The notes under the pieces: generated by a model
The model's input: only the letters and a program-made list of their open reading frames with translations
Databases searched by the model: none
Told to the model about the DNA's origin: nothing
Position numbers and translations under genes: made by a program
NCBI RefSeq assembly: GCF_900168295.1
Contig: NZ_FVZL01000007.1
Coordinates: 1 to 64,000 of the forward strand
Reading direction: 5' to 3'
Length of the DNA: 64,000 nt
Origin: Arthrobacter sp. P2b
GTDB taxonomy: Bacteria > Actinomycetota > Actinomycetes > Actinomycetales > Micrococcaceae
Shown here: positions 1 to 7,776 of the stretch, one piece after another
How positions within the stretch are numbered: the first letter of the stretch is position 1
How the letters are laid out: each line of letters starts with the position of its first letter

Positions 1-29
1 ATCCGGTGCCGCTCCCGAGAACCACGCCG

Positions 30-83
30 CTACGCGGAGGTTTTCAAATGAGGCAACGAATCGGTCTACGCGGAGGTTTTCAA
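30..83. repeat. 18-bp direct repeat upstream of trxB
   Basis: The 18-mer CTACGCGGAGGTTTTCAA occurs exactly at 30-47 and 66-83, a 36-bp period. A TAGAAT box (124-129) lies between the repeats and trxB and could be a -10 element. The repeat pair may be an activator or repressor site, or may be the end of a longer array that starts before the window. Confidence 0.6.
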
Positions 84-162
84 CGAGTCAACGCGGGGGC
101 TGGAGGATCATGCGGGCAAGGGCGTAGAATCCGTCCGCCCAGTAACTCCAAAGGAGACCTCC

Positions 163-1140
163 ATGACGAACGAACAGTTGATCATTATCGGGTCCGGTCG
201 GGCGGGGTACACCGCTGCCATCTATGCCGCCCGGGCGGGTTTGGAACCTTTGGTGCTGGCGGGTTCGGTGACCGCGGGCGGCGCACTGATGAACACCACC
301 GAGGTGGAGAACTTTCCGGGGTTCCCGGGCGGGATCCAGGGGCCGGAGCTGATGGACGGGCTGCAGGAGCAGGCCGAGAAGTTCGGCGCGAAGGTAGTGT
401 TCGACGACGTCACTTCCGTTGACCTGAAGGGTCACCTGAAGACCGTGGTCACCGGGGGCGGGGAAACCCACCAGGCGCCGACGGTGATCCTGGCTACCGG
501 TTCGGCCTATAAGGAACTGGGTTTGCCGGAGGAGAAGAAGCTCAGCGGCCACGGGGTGTCCTGGTGCGCCACGTGTGACGGGTTCTTCTTCCGGGAACAG
601 GACATCATCGTGGTCGGCGGCGGTGATTCGGCGATGGAGGAAGCGACGTTCCTGACCCGGTTCGCGAAGTCCGTGACCGTCGTCGTCCGCCGCGAGGAGC
701 TCCGCGCCTCCCGCATCATGGCGCAGCGGGCCAAGGACAACCCGAAGATCAGCTTCGCCTGGAACTCCGCCGTCACCGCCATCCACGGCGACGGGAAGGT
801 CACCGGCGTGACCCTCACTGACACCCGCTCCGGGGAAGCCCGCCAGCACGCCGCGACCGGGATCTTCGTGGCGATCGGCCACGTCCCCCGCACCGAACTG
901 GTAGCCGGGCAGTTGGACCTGGACGCTGAGGGCTACATCATGGTGGATTCCCCCACCACGGTCACCAACATCTCCGGGGTCTTCGCCTGTGGGGACGCCG
1001 TGGACCACCGCTACCGCCAGGCCATCACCGCCGCGGGAACCGGCTGCGCCGCAGCCCTGGACGCCGAACGCTACCTCGCCGCCCTGGACGATGCGGACAG
1101 CATCGCCACGGCATTGGTCGAAGAACCGACCCACGCCTAA
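163..1140 (+). CDS. trxB: Thioredoxin reductase TrxB
   Basis: Cytosolic FAD/NADPH flavoprotein that reduces thioredoxin. The 325-residue product has the family's usual length. An N-terminal FAD-binding glycine motif (IIGSGRAG, about residues 8-15) is followed by the redox pair CATC at residues 135-138, an NADPH-binding [10 protein letters not shown] stretch and a C-terminal ACGDAVD FAD motif. The ATG has a strong ribosome binding site (AAAGGAG). It reads alone: the following genes are short and separated by about 145 bp with their own putative motif. A direct repeat and a TAGAAT box lie upstream. No thioredoxin gene is in the window. Some Arthrobacter TrxB-like proteins carry no partner gene nearby, so the physiological substrate is inferred. 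Confidence 0.95.
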   Translation: MTNEQLIIIGSGRAGYTAAIYAARAGLEPLVLAGSVTAGGALMNTTEVENFPGFPGGIQGPELMDGLQEQAEKFGAKVVFDDVTSVDLKGHLKTVVTGGGETHQAPTVILATGSAYKELGLPEEKKLSGHGVSWCATCDGFFFREQDIIVVGGGDSAMEEATFLTRFAKSVTVVVRREELRASRIMAQRAKDNPKISFAWNSAVTAIHGDGKVTGVTLTDTRSGEARQHAATGIFVAIGHVPRTELVAGQLDLDAEGYIMVDSPTTVTNISGVFACGDAVDHRYRQAITAAGTGCAAALDAERYLAALDDADSIATALVEEPTHA

Positions 1141-1197
1141 AAACCAGGAATACGGAAGGTTCGACCCGGCCAAAATGCTTGGCCCGCCCCACATTCA

Positions 1198-1209
1198 TAA
1201 GTACACTTA
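1198..1209. promoter_or_regulatory. Near-palindrome TAAGT-AC-ACTTA
   Basis: Inverted pentamers TAAGT/ACTTA around a 2-bp centre lie 78 bp before the 74-codon gene. This resembles the perfect TAAGCATGCTTA before the manganese catalase gene (34906-34917) and sites before the Ala-rich protein, S1C protease and csbD genes. It is a possible shared operator. Confidence 0.35.
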
Positions 1210-1286
1210 GCATATTCACCGGGCGGGCTGGGGCCTGCAGTTTCGCTCCCCACGAGGGAGCCTGCGATGGCACGAAGGCGGCAACC

Positions 1287-1511
1287 ATGCACGGAGACCG
1301 GCAGCCCACCCGCAACATCTGCGCTGAAGTGGCACATCTGGGCCTGCAGCTGCAGGCCATGGAAATTATTGACGAGATTCTCAGTGGAACCGAGCCCTGC
1401 GAAGCGGACGTCCGGAGCTCGCTGACCTGGCATGTGGAGCACAACCCCGGCCAGCCGCAACGGGCACTTCTGATGCACATGCTGAACCTACGGCGCAGCG
1501 GCCACAGCTGA
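1287..1511 (+). CDS. Small hypothetical protein (74 aa)
   Basis: I do not recognise this protein. The ATG at 1287 follows GAAGGCGG, a plausible ribosome binding site; a longer in-frame reading from 1179 has no such site and crosses the TAAGT/ACTTA motif. The product is largely helical-looking and acidic in the middle (AMEIIDEILSG), with one Cys near residue 12 and another in TEPCEAD, and has no membrane segment or signal peptide. It is followed by two further small genes in the same orientation (1597 and 1905), which may form a short stress-related cluster with the GlsB-type protein. Coding status rests on the start context and the open frame only. Confidence 0.5.
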   Translation: MHGDRQPTRNICAEVAHLGLQLQAMEIIDEILSGTEPCEADVRSSLTWHVEHNPGQPQRALLMHMLNLRRSGHS

Positions 1512-1596
1512 CACAGAAAAAACACCCTCCTGAAACACTCCGGCAACCTCGCCACGGCAAGCTGTGCCTACGGGGATACAACAGCAGGAGGCAGCC

Positions 1597-1830
1597 ATGG
1601 AGGCACAACGAGTCAGTACCGGTCAGCTCCGCATCGGAGACCACATCGAGGCGTGGCACAGGGGCAAGCTGTTCCACCGGGGCCGGGTGACCGACGTCGT
1701 ACCAGCCCTTGAACTGTTCTGGATACTGGACGCGAGGACCGGCACTCGGAAGCTGCTGGACCCCGAAGCCCTGGAGATCCGGCACGTGGAGGACCCGGCC
1801 CAGCCGCTTAACCGGCTCTCACCCGCATAA
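1597..1830 (+). CDS. Small hypothetical protein (77 aa), beta-rich
   Basis: The start at 1597 is chosen because AGGAGG lies 6 nt upstream; an earlier in-frame ATG at 1564 lacks a site. The protein alternates hydrophobic and charged residues (GDHIEAWHRGKLFHRGRVTDVVPAL), as expected for a small beta-barrel such as an SH3 or KOW-like fold, but I cannot assign a family. It has no Cys and no membrane segment. It sits 85 bp after the 74-residue gene and 74 bp before the GlsB/YeaQ gene, all in one direction. Function is unknown. Confidence 0.6.
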   Translation: MEAQRVSTGQLRIGDHIEAWHRGKLFHRGRVTDVVPALELFWILDARTGTRKLLDPEALEIRHVEDPAQPLNRLSPA

Positions 1831-1904
1831 ACCCGAGGCGGCCGGGGTACGGCCAGTGCTAGGAATGCTGCCGTTGCGGCAGCAACACCACGAAGGAGCA
1901 CACC

Positions 1905-2168
1905 GTGATTGGATTCATCGTTGCCGGCCTGATCATTGGCGCACTGGCCCGCCTCATCAAACCCGGCAAGCAGAACCTTAGCCTGCTCGCCACCCTCCTG
2001 CTGGGCCTTGTGGGCTCGGTGATCGGCGGAGTGGTCGCGTCACTGCTGGGGACCGGGGACATCTTCGAGCTGAACTTCCTGGGCTTCATCGTGGCCGTCA
2101 TCGCCTCGGTGCTCCTGGTGGGCACGGCAGAAGCAGTCGCCGGCCGCCGGAAGTCCGTGCGGCGCTGA
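1905..2168 (+). CDS. GlsB/YeaQ/YmgE family stress-response membrane protein
   Basis: An 87-residue membrane protein of the transglycosylase-associated (GlsB/YeaQ/YmgE) family. Three hydrophobic segments are visible: about residues 1-14 (IGFIVAGLIIGALARL), 26-48 (LLATLLLGLVGSVIGGVVASLLG) and 56-75. The GxxxG-type glycine pattern is typical of the family. The GTG at 1905 follows GAAGGAG at a normal distance. Members are usually induced by general stress, and their biochemical role is not established. The gene ends 18 bp before a long palindromic repeat (2187-2253) and is convergent with nhaA. Confidence 0.85.
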   Translation: MIGFIVAGLIIGALARLIKPGKQNLSLLATLLLGLVGSVIGGVVASLLGTGDIFELNFLGFIVAVIASVLLVGTAEAVAGRRKSVRR

Positions 2169-2186
2169 CTTATCCAGCGCGACTAG

Positions 2187-2253
2187 AGCAACGCGGGGTC
2201 ACTCCCGGCCCAATCCGAAGCGAACATCGGGCAGGGAGTGACCTCGCGTTGCT
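2187..2253. repeat. Long palindrome, AGCAACGCGG family, copy 1
   Basis: The arms AGCAACGCGGGGTCACTCCC and its near reverse complement (ending CGCGTTGCT) flank a loop of about 17 nt, with inner GGCCC/GGGC pairs. It sits between two convergent stop codons (GlsB-type gene and nhaA), where it could end transcription from both sides. Related copies occur at 15676-15741 and 26795-26863, and half a copy at 62987-62999. Confidence 0.8.
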
Positions 2254-2257
2254 GTTG

Positions 2258-3613
2258 TCAGGGGCGGTTTTGGTAGACGTCCGGGATTCCGTCCCGGTCC
2301 GCGTCCACCTTTTCCAGCTCCTCGGCGGCGCGGTACTGGCGGTTCCTTGTGCGCAGCACCACTGTGGCCAGCAGGGCGGCAAGCAGGGACGCCGTGAGGA
2401 TTCCCACCTTGGCGTGGTCGTCATGCAGGCTTCCGTGGCCGAAGCTGAGCTCGGCCACCAGCAGTGACACCGTAAAGCCGATGCCTGCCAGGAGCGCCAC
2501 ACCAAACACGTCAATCCACTTGAATGAGCTGTCCAGGCTGGCCCTGGTGGCCTTCGTCAGGACCCACGTGGTGCCCAGGATGCCGATCGGTTTGCCCAGC
2601 ACCAGGCCAACGATGATGCCCAGGGCCACAGGGTCCGCGAGTGCCGAGCGAAGTCCTTCCCAGCCGCCCACGGCCACGCCGGCGGAGAAGAACGCGAAAA
2701 TGGGGACGGCAATGCCGGCGGAGATGGGCCGGAACCGGTGCTCGAAGATTTCAGCCAGTCCCGGGCCGGACCCGGGGCCGCCGCCCGCACGCGAGCGGAT
2801 CACCGGGACGGCAAAGCCCAGCAGCACACCAGCCACCGTGGCGTGGATGCCCGAGGCATGCACCAACGCCCACACAACAACTCCCAGCGGCAGCAGGATG
2901 AACCAGGCCGCGGCCGCCTTGCGCCCGAAGAAATGCCGGTACTTCTGGGCCAGGAAGGTGTACAGCGCCAGAGGAACCAGGGCGAGGAGCAGGGGCGTGA
3001 CCTGGATGTCGGTGGTGTAGAAGAACGCGATGATGCTGATGGCGATGAGGTCGTCCACCACGGCCAGTGTCAGCAGGAAGATCCGCAGTGCGCTGGGCAG
3101 GTGGGAACCGATGATGGCCAGCACGGCGACTGCAAAGGCGATGTCCGTGGCGGTGGGGATGGCCCAGCCGCGCAGCGTCTCCGGGCTGGTGAGATTCACG
3201 ACGGCGTAGATCGCCGCCGGGACCACCACACCTCCCGCGGCGGCGGCCACGGGGACGATCGACTTGCTGATCTGCCGCAGGTCCCCGGCCACGAATTCGC
3301 GCTTGAGTTCCAGGCCAACGAGGAAGAAGAAGATGGCCAGCAGCCCGTCGGCCGCCCACGCACCCAGGCTCAGCTCAAGGTGCCAGGGCTCGTAACCCAC
3401 CTTGAAGTCGCGAAGCGCGAAGTAGCTGTCCGATGCCGGGGAGTTGGCCCAAACCAGTGCGATCACCGCCGCGATCACCAGGAGGGCGCCGCCCACGGTT
3501 TCCTTGCGGAGGATCTCGCCGATGCGCAGCGCTTCGGCATAGGAGCCGCGGGACAGGATCGTGGATCCGCGGGGAGCGGCTGGCGGCGGTGTTGATGGCG
3601 GCGTGGAGCTCAT
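2258..3613 (-). CDS. nhaA: Na+/H+ antiporter NhaA
   Basis: Inner-membrane electrogenic Na+/H+ antiporter that expels sodium in exchange for protons. The 451-residue protein has about 11-12 hydrophobic segments starting near residue 38. Family signatures visible are GLELKREF (100-107), the ATDIAFA Asp at residue 157 (equivalent to E. coli D133) and the VVDDLIAI Asp pair at 187-188 (equivalent to D163/D164 of the ion site). The N-terminus has a Pro-rich leader of about 20 residues before the first helix, and the C-terminus ends in a charged tail ([15 protein letters not shown]). The start at 3613 follows an AGGA element. It is transcribed alone, towards the convergent palindrome at 2187-2253. 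No NhaR-like regulator is adjacent. Confidence 0.95.
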   Translation of the reverse strand: MSSTPPSTPPPAAPRGSTILSRGSYAEALRIGEILRKETVGGALLVIAAVIALVWANSPASDSYFALRDFKVGYEPWHLELSLGAWAADGLLAIFFFLVGLELKREFVAGDLRQISKSIVPVAAAAGGVVVPAAIYAVVNLTSPETLRGWAIPTATDIAFAVAVLAIIGSHLPSALRIFLLTLAVVDDLIAISIIAFFYTTDIQVTPLLLALVPLALYTFLAQKYRHFFGRKAAAAWFILLPLGVVVWALVHASGIHATVAGVLLGFAVPVIRSRAGGGPGSGPGLAEIFEHRFRPISAGIAVPIFAFFSAGVAVGGWEGLRSALADPVALGIIVGLVLGKPIGILGTTWVLTKATRASLDSSFKWIDVFGVALLAGIGFTVSLLVAELSFGHGSLHDDHAKVGILTASLLAALLATVVLRTRNRQYRAAEELEKVDADRDGIPDVYQNRP

Positions 3614-3756
3614 GAAGGCGTCCTAACATGTGGAGTCGGCAAAATCATGCCGACCAGACTTCCCGGCGCACCTTCCGTCCATAGTACGGGCCCTGCCGCC
3701 AGCATGAAAATGCCGGATCACGGAAGCGCCGCGGGGGGCAGTGCCGACGGTTCCGG

Positions 3757-4431
3757 CTAGCTCGCCCGGCGCCGGCCCGCTAGAGAGACCCGGCCCTCGG
3801 CCTGGATGGCCCTGACGGCGGTGTCCAGATAGGTCCGGGTTTCCGTGGAGTTGGCCAGCTGTACCAGCTCCGCGGCCACCACAACCAGCTTGACGTTCCT
3901 GTGGCTGCTGGTGCTCACGAGCATCTTGAAAGCGTCGTCGGCGCCCATCTTCAGCTGGCCCATCAAGATGCCGCGGGCCTGGTCGATGATGCTGCGGGTG
4001 GACGTGGCACCGAGGACGGCGTCCCGGGCGATCTGCTCCGTTTCGCGCTGCAAGGTGGTGGTGAGGTCCACCATGACCCCTTCGATCACGGTGACCACGC
4101 CTTTATCGTTCATGATTCCGTCGCCGGATGTGAGTACCCGACGGGTCCGTCCGCGGGCGTCAATGATGCGGTGGTACATGCAGAAGTAGCCGCCGGTCTG
4201 CGCCACCTGGGCGACGATGGCCTCGCACCTGGGCCGGTCCTCCGGGTGCTTGTGGGCGTACAGCAGGTCCAGGGTGGGGACCACCTCGCCCCGCTGGTAT
4301 CCGTGCAGCTGGTACATGCCGTCGGACCAGTGGATCTTCATCCCGTCCATGTCCACATGAAAAGTCCCCGCGACGCATTCGTTGTCACCAAGGGCACTCG
4401 AAAACGTATAAGGGCCGTTCAGGTCAGTCAC
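3757..4431 (-). CDS. PAS and ANTAR domain antiterminator-type regulator
   Basis: A 224-residue signalling protein. The N-terminal half (about 20-115) looks like a PAS fold of the PAS_3 type (HWSDGMYQLHGYQRGEVVPTLDLL, then HPEDR and a YHRIIDARGRTR strand). The C-terminal part (about 135-195) is an ANTAR RNA-binding module (RSIIDQARGILMGQLKMGADDAFKML). ANTAR proteins bind hairpins in nascent RNA and prevent termination, so this is expected to couple a small-molecule or redox signal to antitermination. I place the start at the GTG at 4431, because GGAGGTG precedes it at the right spacing; an ATG 21 bp upstream overlaps that site. It stands alone, head to head with the copper promoter. Such PAS-ANTAR proteins are abundant in Arthrobacter; the target RNAs are unknown. 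Confidence 0.85.
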   Translation of the reverse strand: MTDLNGPYTFSSALGDNECVAGTFHVDMDGMKIHWSDGMYQLHGYQRGEVVPTLDLLYAHKHPEDRPRCEAIVAQVAQTGGYFCMYHRIIDARGRTRRVLTSGDGIMNDKGVVTVIEGVMVDLTTTLQRETEQIARDAVLGATSTRSIIDQARGILMGQLKMGADDAFKMLVSTSSHRNVKLVVVAAELVQLANSTETRTYLDTAVRAIQAEGRVSLAGRRRAS

Positions 4432-4581
4432 GGGGCCACCTCCATGTAGCATCCAGCGCGCCCGCAGCAGGCCTGGTGGCTCCGTGGGCGTTCCTACCAG
4501 TATGGCCGGAGCGGGCCACAGTGGATAGGGCCGGACGCCCGCATGACGGGAACACCCGCCAGAAGCACGCCAATCAGAGCC

Positions 4582-4610
4582 TTGACTCAGATACCCCCCG
4601 GGGGTATATT
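4582..4610 (+). promoter_or_regulatory. Copper promoter with CsoR-type operator
   Basis: TTGACT (4582-4587) and TATATT (4605-4610) are separated by exactly 17 bp and form a near-ideal promoter. The spacer and -10 box contain a perfect 17-bp palindrome, ATACCCCC-C-GGGGGTAT (4591-4607), which matches the published form of CsoR operators (TACCCCC...GGGGGTA). A bound repressor would block polymerase. Copper-responsive derepression is inferred from this and from the copper ATPase downstream. No csoR gene is in the window. Confidence 0.85.
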
Positions 4611-4716
4611 CATGGTGTTGTCAGTGAAGTGGTATGTCCCGGCCGGTGCCCAGCACCGCCTTCACAGCCGTTCAACCCCAGCACCCATTAATCCTGCTCT
4701 AAGGAATGGAACTGAC

Positions 4717-4890
4717 ATGAACATCGAGAACCGCATCACCCTCCCCCTGGCTTCCTCCTCCGGTTGCAGCTGCTGTTCACCCGCAGCCCACGCACTCAAG
4801 CCGCCGGCCGCCGTCGGGATCCCCCGCGCCGCCGCCGAAACGCCCGACGCCGACACCCCCGCCCCGACGCTCTCTCACCTTTCGCAATAA
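4717..4890 (+). pseudogene. 57-aa Cys-rich remnant, probable truncated CopZ-like gene
   Basis: First gene after the CsoR-type promoter. The ATG at 4717 follows AAGGA. The product begins with a short leader and a GCSCC cluster near residues 17-21, then a Pro/Ala-rich stretch, and stops after PTLSHLSQ. From memory, Arthrobacter heavy-metal-associated (CopZ-type) proteins carry a similar SSGCSCC leader before an MTCGHC domain. Here no such domain follows in any frame before the ATPase. The last eight codons and the stop lie within the first unit of a 32-bp tandem repeat (4865-4950). I infer a CopZ-like gene whose metal-binding domain was lost or replaced; alternatively it is a genuine short copper-responsive peptide. 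Confidence 0.5.
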
Positions 4891-4950
4891 TCCGGGCGGC
4901 CCTCTCTCACTTTTCGCAGTGATCCGGCCGACGCTCTCTCACCTTCCGCG
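4865..4950. repeat. 32-bp tandem repeat array, copy 1 (2.7 units)
   Basis: Units at 4865-4896, 4897-4928 and 4929-4950 each contain CTCTCTCAC followed by CTTTCGC or a close variant. The first unit supplies the 3' end of the Cys-rich remnant gene. Related arrays with the same 32-bp period are at 7130-7186, 8412-8517 and 9833-9960. Confidence 0.85.
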
Positions 4951-4990
4951 TCGCTTCTGACAGCCGCGGCTGTCCTCCGAGGAGGAAACC

Positions 4991-7129
4991 ATGCAAGACC
5001 ATACGCAGCACCACCATCACGACGACGGCAGCCGGGAAAGCCGTACGCTCACCGAAGCGCGCGTGTCGTCAGTCCCTGCCGGACACATGCACGGCAGTCA
5101 CCCACAGCACAACGGCGATGACCACACCGTCCACACCCATGGCCAGCACGCCGGCCACAGCACCGCGATGTTCAAGAACCGGTTCTGGCTCACGCTGGCA
5201 CTGTCCGTCCCCGTGGTCTACTTCAGCCCCATGGTGGGCCACATCTTCGGCTACATGGCCCCGATGTTCCCCGGCTCCGCCTGGATCCCGCCCGTCCTGG
5301 GCACCGTGATTTTCCTGTACGGCGGGCAGCCGTTCCTGAAAGGCGGGCTGCAGGAGCTCAGGGACCGCCGGCCGGGCATGATGCTCCTGATCGGCATGGC
5401 CATCACCGTGGCGTTCGTGGCCTCGTGGATCACCAGCCTGGGTATCGGCGGCTTCGATCTCGATTTCTGGTGGGAGCTCGCCCTGCTGGTGGCCATCATG
5501 CTGCTGGGCCACTGGATCGAGATGCGGGCCCTGGGTTCGGCGCAGGGTGCTTTGGACGCCCTGGCCGCGCTGTTGCCGGATGAAGCGGAACGGATCACCG
5601 AAGGCGGCACGGAAACCGTCGCTGTCTCCGTGCTCCGGCCCGATGACCTTGTCCTGGTCCGCTCCGGTGCACGGATGCCGGCCGACGGGACCGTGGTTGA
5701 AGGACAGGCCGAGTTCGACGAGTCAATGATCACCGGCGAGTCCAAAACGGTCGCCCGCGGCCCCGGCGACACGGTTGTGGCTGGTACGGTGGCCACGGAT
5801 ACCAGTGTCCGCGTGCGGGTGACCGCCGTGGGCGATGACACTGCACTGGCCGGGATCCAGCGCCTCGTGGCGGAAGCCCAGGCCTCGTCCTCGCGGGCCC
5901 AGGCCCTGGCTGACAGGGCCGCAGCTTTCCTCTTCTACTTCGCCACCGTGGCCGGCGTCCTGACCTTCATCGCCTGGACCCTGCTGGGCAGTGTCCCGGA
6001 GGCCGTCACCCGCGCCGTCACCGTGCTGGTCATTGCCTGCCCGCACGCCCTGGGCCTGGCCATTCCGCTGGTGATCGCGATCTCCACCGAACAGGCAGCC
6101 CGGGCGGGCGTGCTGATCAAGAACCGGATGGCGCTGGAGCGGATGCGGACCATTGACGTTGTCCTCTTCGACAAGACCGGCACCCTCACCACGGGCGAAC
6201 CGGAACTTGTGGACATCGCCACTGCAGAGGGTGTGGATGCCGACCAGCTGCTGGCACTGGCCGCCGCCGTCGAATCCGACAGTGAGCATCCCGTGGCCCG
6301 GGCCATCGTGCGGGCCGCCGCCGCCCGCGGCCTTGAACTCCCCGCCGCCAGCGGCTTCAGCTCACTGACCGGTCGTGGAGTCCGGGCCGTGGTGGACGGC
6401 CGGACCGTGCACGTCGGCGGGCCCGCGCTCCTGCGCGAGCTTGCCGCCGTCGAACCCGCTGCCCTGGCCGCCACCACCCGCGGGTGGATGGACCGCGGTG
6501 CCGCCGTCCTGCACGTGATGGACGACGGCGGCCGCGTGCTGGGGGCGGTCAGCCTGGAGGATGCGGTGCGGGCGGAGTCGCGGCAGGCGGTTGCGGCGCT
6601 GCAGAACCGCGGCATCAAGGTGGCCATGGTCACCGGCGATGCCCGGCAGGTGGCAGAGGCCGTGGCTGCGGACCTGAAGATCGACGAGGTGTTCGCCGAG
6701 GTCCTGCCTGCGGACAAGGACAAGAAGGTGGCTGAACTCCAGGCCCGCGGCCTGAAGGTTGCCATGGTGGGCGACGGCGTAAATGACTCCCCGGCGCTGG
6801 CACGGGCCGAGGTGGGCATCGCGATCGGCGCCGGCACGGATGTGGCCATGGAGTCCGCCGGCGTGGTGCTGGCCGGCAACGACCCGCGGGCCGTGCTGTC
6901 CATGGTGGACCTGTCCCGGGCGAGCTACCGGAAGATGTGGCAGAACCTGGTGTGGGCCACCGGCTACAACGTGCTGTCCGTGCCGTTGGCCGCGGGCGTC
7001 CTGGCTTTCGCCGGGGTGGTCCTCTCCCCCGCGGCCGGTGCCGTGCTGATGTCCGCGTCCACCATCGTGGTGGCGCTGAACGCCCAGCTGCTCCGGCGCC
7101 TGAAACTGAACCCCGCGGCGGTACGTTAG
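4991..7129 (+). CDS. copB: CopB-type copper-translocating P-type ATPase
   Basis: A P1B-type ATPase of 712 residues that exports copper across the membrane using ATP. The N-terminus is His-rich (HHHHDD, then about ten more His by residue 55) instead of carrying CxxC metal-binding domains. The transmembrane metal site is CPH at residues 350-352, the mark of the CopB (P1B-3) subgroup, which is linked with Cu2+/Ag+. The phosphorylation motif DKTGTLT begins at Asp394, the actuator TGES is near residue 250, and GDGVNDSPAL marks the hinge. The ATG follows GAGGAGG. It is probably expressed from the CsoR-type promoter about 380 bp upstream, through the remnant gene. DUF6153 and DUF305 genes follow in the same direction. 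Confidence 0.93.
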   Translation: MQDHTQHHHHDDGSRESRTLTEARVSSVPAGHMHGSHPQHNGDDHTVHTHGQHAGHSTAMFKNRFWLTLALSVPVVYFSPMVGHIFGYMAPMFPGSAWIPPVLGTVIFLYGGQPFLKGGLQELRDRRPGMMLLIGMAITVAFVASWITSLGIGGFDLDFWWELALLVAIMLLGHWIEMRALGSAQGALDALAALLPDEAERITEGGTETVAVSVLRPDDLVLVRSGARMPADGTVVEGQAEFDESMITGESKTVARGPGDTVVAGTVATDTSVRVRVTAVGDDTALAGIQRLVAEAQASSSRAQALADRAAAFLFYFATVAGVLTFIAWTLLGSVPEAVTRAVTVLVIACPHALGLAIPLVIAISTEQAARAGVLIKNRMALERMRTIDVVLFDKTGTLTTGEPELVDIATAEGVDADQLLALAAAVESDSEHPVARAIVRAAAARGLELPAASGFSSLTGRGVRAVVDGRTVHVGGPALLRELAAVEPAALAATTRGWMDRGAAVLHVMDDGGRVLGAVSLEDAVRAESRQAVAALQNRGIKVAMVTGDARQVAEAVAADLKIDEVFAEVLPADKDKKVAELQARGLKVAMVGDGVNDSPALARAEVGIAIGAGTDVAMESAGVVLAGNDPRAVLSMVDLSRASYRKMWQNLVWATGYNVLSVPLAAGVLAFAGVVLSPAAGAVLMSASTIVVALNAQLLRRLKLNPAAVR

Positions 7130-7186
7130 ACACAACGCCCCATCACCTTCCGCCGCTATTCACACAACGCCCCATCACCCGTGGTC
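7130..7186. repeat. 32-bp tandem repeat array, copy 2 (about 1.8 units)
   Basis: Units start at 7130 and 7162, each with ACACAACGCCCCATCACC. The core GCCCCATCACCTTCCGC aligns with the CTCTCTCACCTTTCGC core of the other arrays, and its complement matches the third unit of the array at 9833-9960. It begins directly after the copB stop codon. Confidence 0.7.
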
Positions 7187-7221
7187 ACCAGACCCGCCCC
7201 TGCCGAAAGGAGGAACCGCCA

Positions 7222-7707
7222 ATGCCTGGATCCATGCACGGCCTGGCGGCCCTCCTGGGCAGGGCCGCACTGCTGGCAGGTCTTTTGGTGATCGTGGCCG
7301 GAATCCTCGGCATGCACGTCATGACGGCCAGCCATTCTGCGCACGCGTCGCACCCCGTTACTCACGGAACAGTGCTGCAGGATGCCGCCGTCCTGCATGA
7401 CCACAGCTCTGCACCGCGGCACACCTCTGCACACCACTCCACGGCCGGGCACTCTGCTGCGGACCGCCCGGGGCACGCGACGCAACCAAGCCTTGCACCG
7501 CCGTCGTGCGAAGGTTCCTGCCCGGGAATGCAAACCTCCGGTACGTCCTGCGTCCCGCTGGCCAAGGCCGGATCGCTCACCGTCGCTCCGCCCGAGCGAT
7601 CCGCCGCCGCCAGTCCGGTCCTTGCGGGTCGCCTCGGTGGGGCAGGCATCTACTCCTATGTCCCGGCGAGCCCCACGCCCTGCGAACTGTCCATCAGCCG
7701 GACGTAA
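7222..7707 (+). CDS. DUF6153 family membrane/secreted protein
   Basis: A 161-residue protein starting at the ATG at 7222, preceded by AAAGGAGG. Residues 7-31 form one hydrophobic segment (LAALLGRAALLAGLLVIVAGILGMHVM), which is either a signal anchor or an uncleaved signal. The exported part is His-rich (about a dozen His between residues 30 and 90) and contains a CEGSCPGM motif and two more Cys, which suggests metal binding outside the membrane. I assign DUF6153 from the MHGLAALLG start and the GILGMHVM segment. Its place between the copper ATPase and a DUF305 lipoprotein supports a role in copper handling. Function is not established. Confidence 0.7.
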   Translation: MPGSMHGLAALLGRAALLAGLLVIVAGILGMHVMTASHSAHASHPVTHGTVLQDAAVLHDHSSAPRHTSAHHSTAGHSAADRPGHATQPSLAPPSCEGSCPGMQTSGTSCVPLAKAGSLTVAPPERSAAASPVLAGRLGGAGIYSYVPASPTPCELSISRT

Positions 7708-7776
7708 ACGGGACTGCAGCGTGCTCCCGCACGCATTAACGACCCAGTCCAGTTACTTTCCTGAAGGACATTTCAC

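Noticed and set aside
6-422. A reading frame starting at position 6
   Set aside because: It is out of frame with trxB, overlaps its first 260 bp and has the Arg/Gly-rich composition of a shadow frame.
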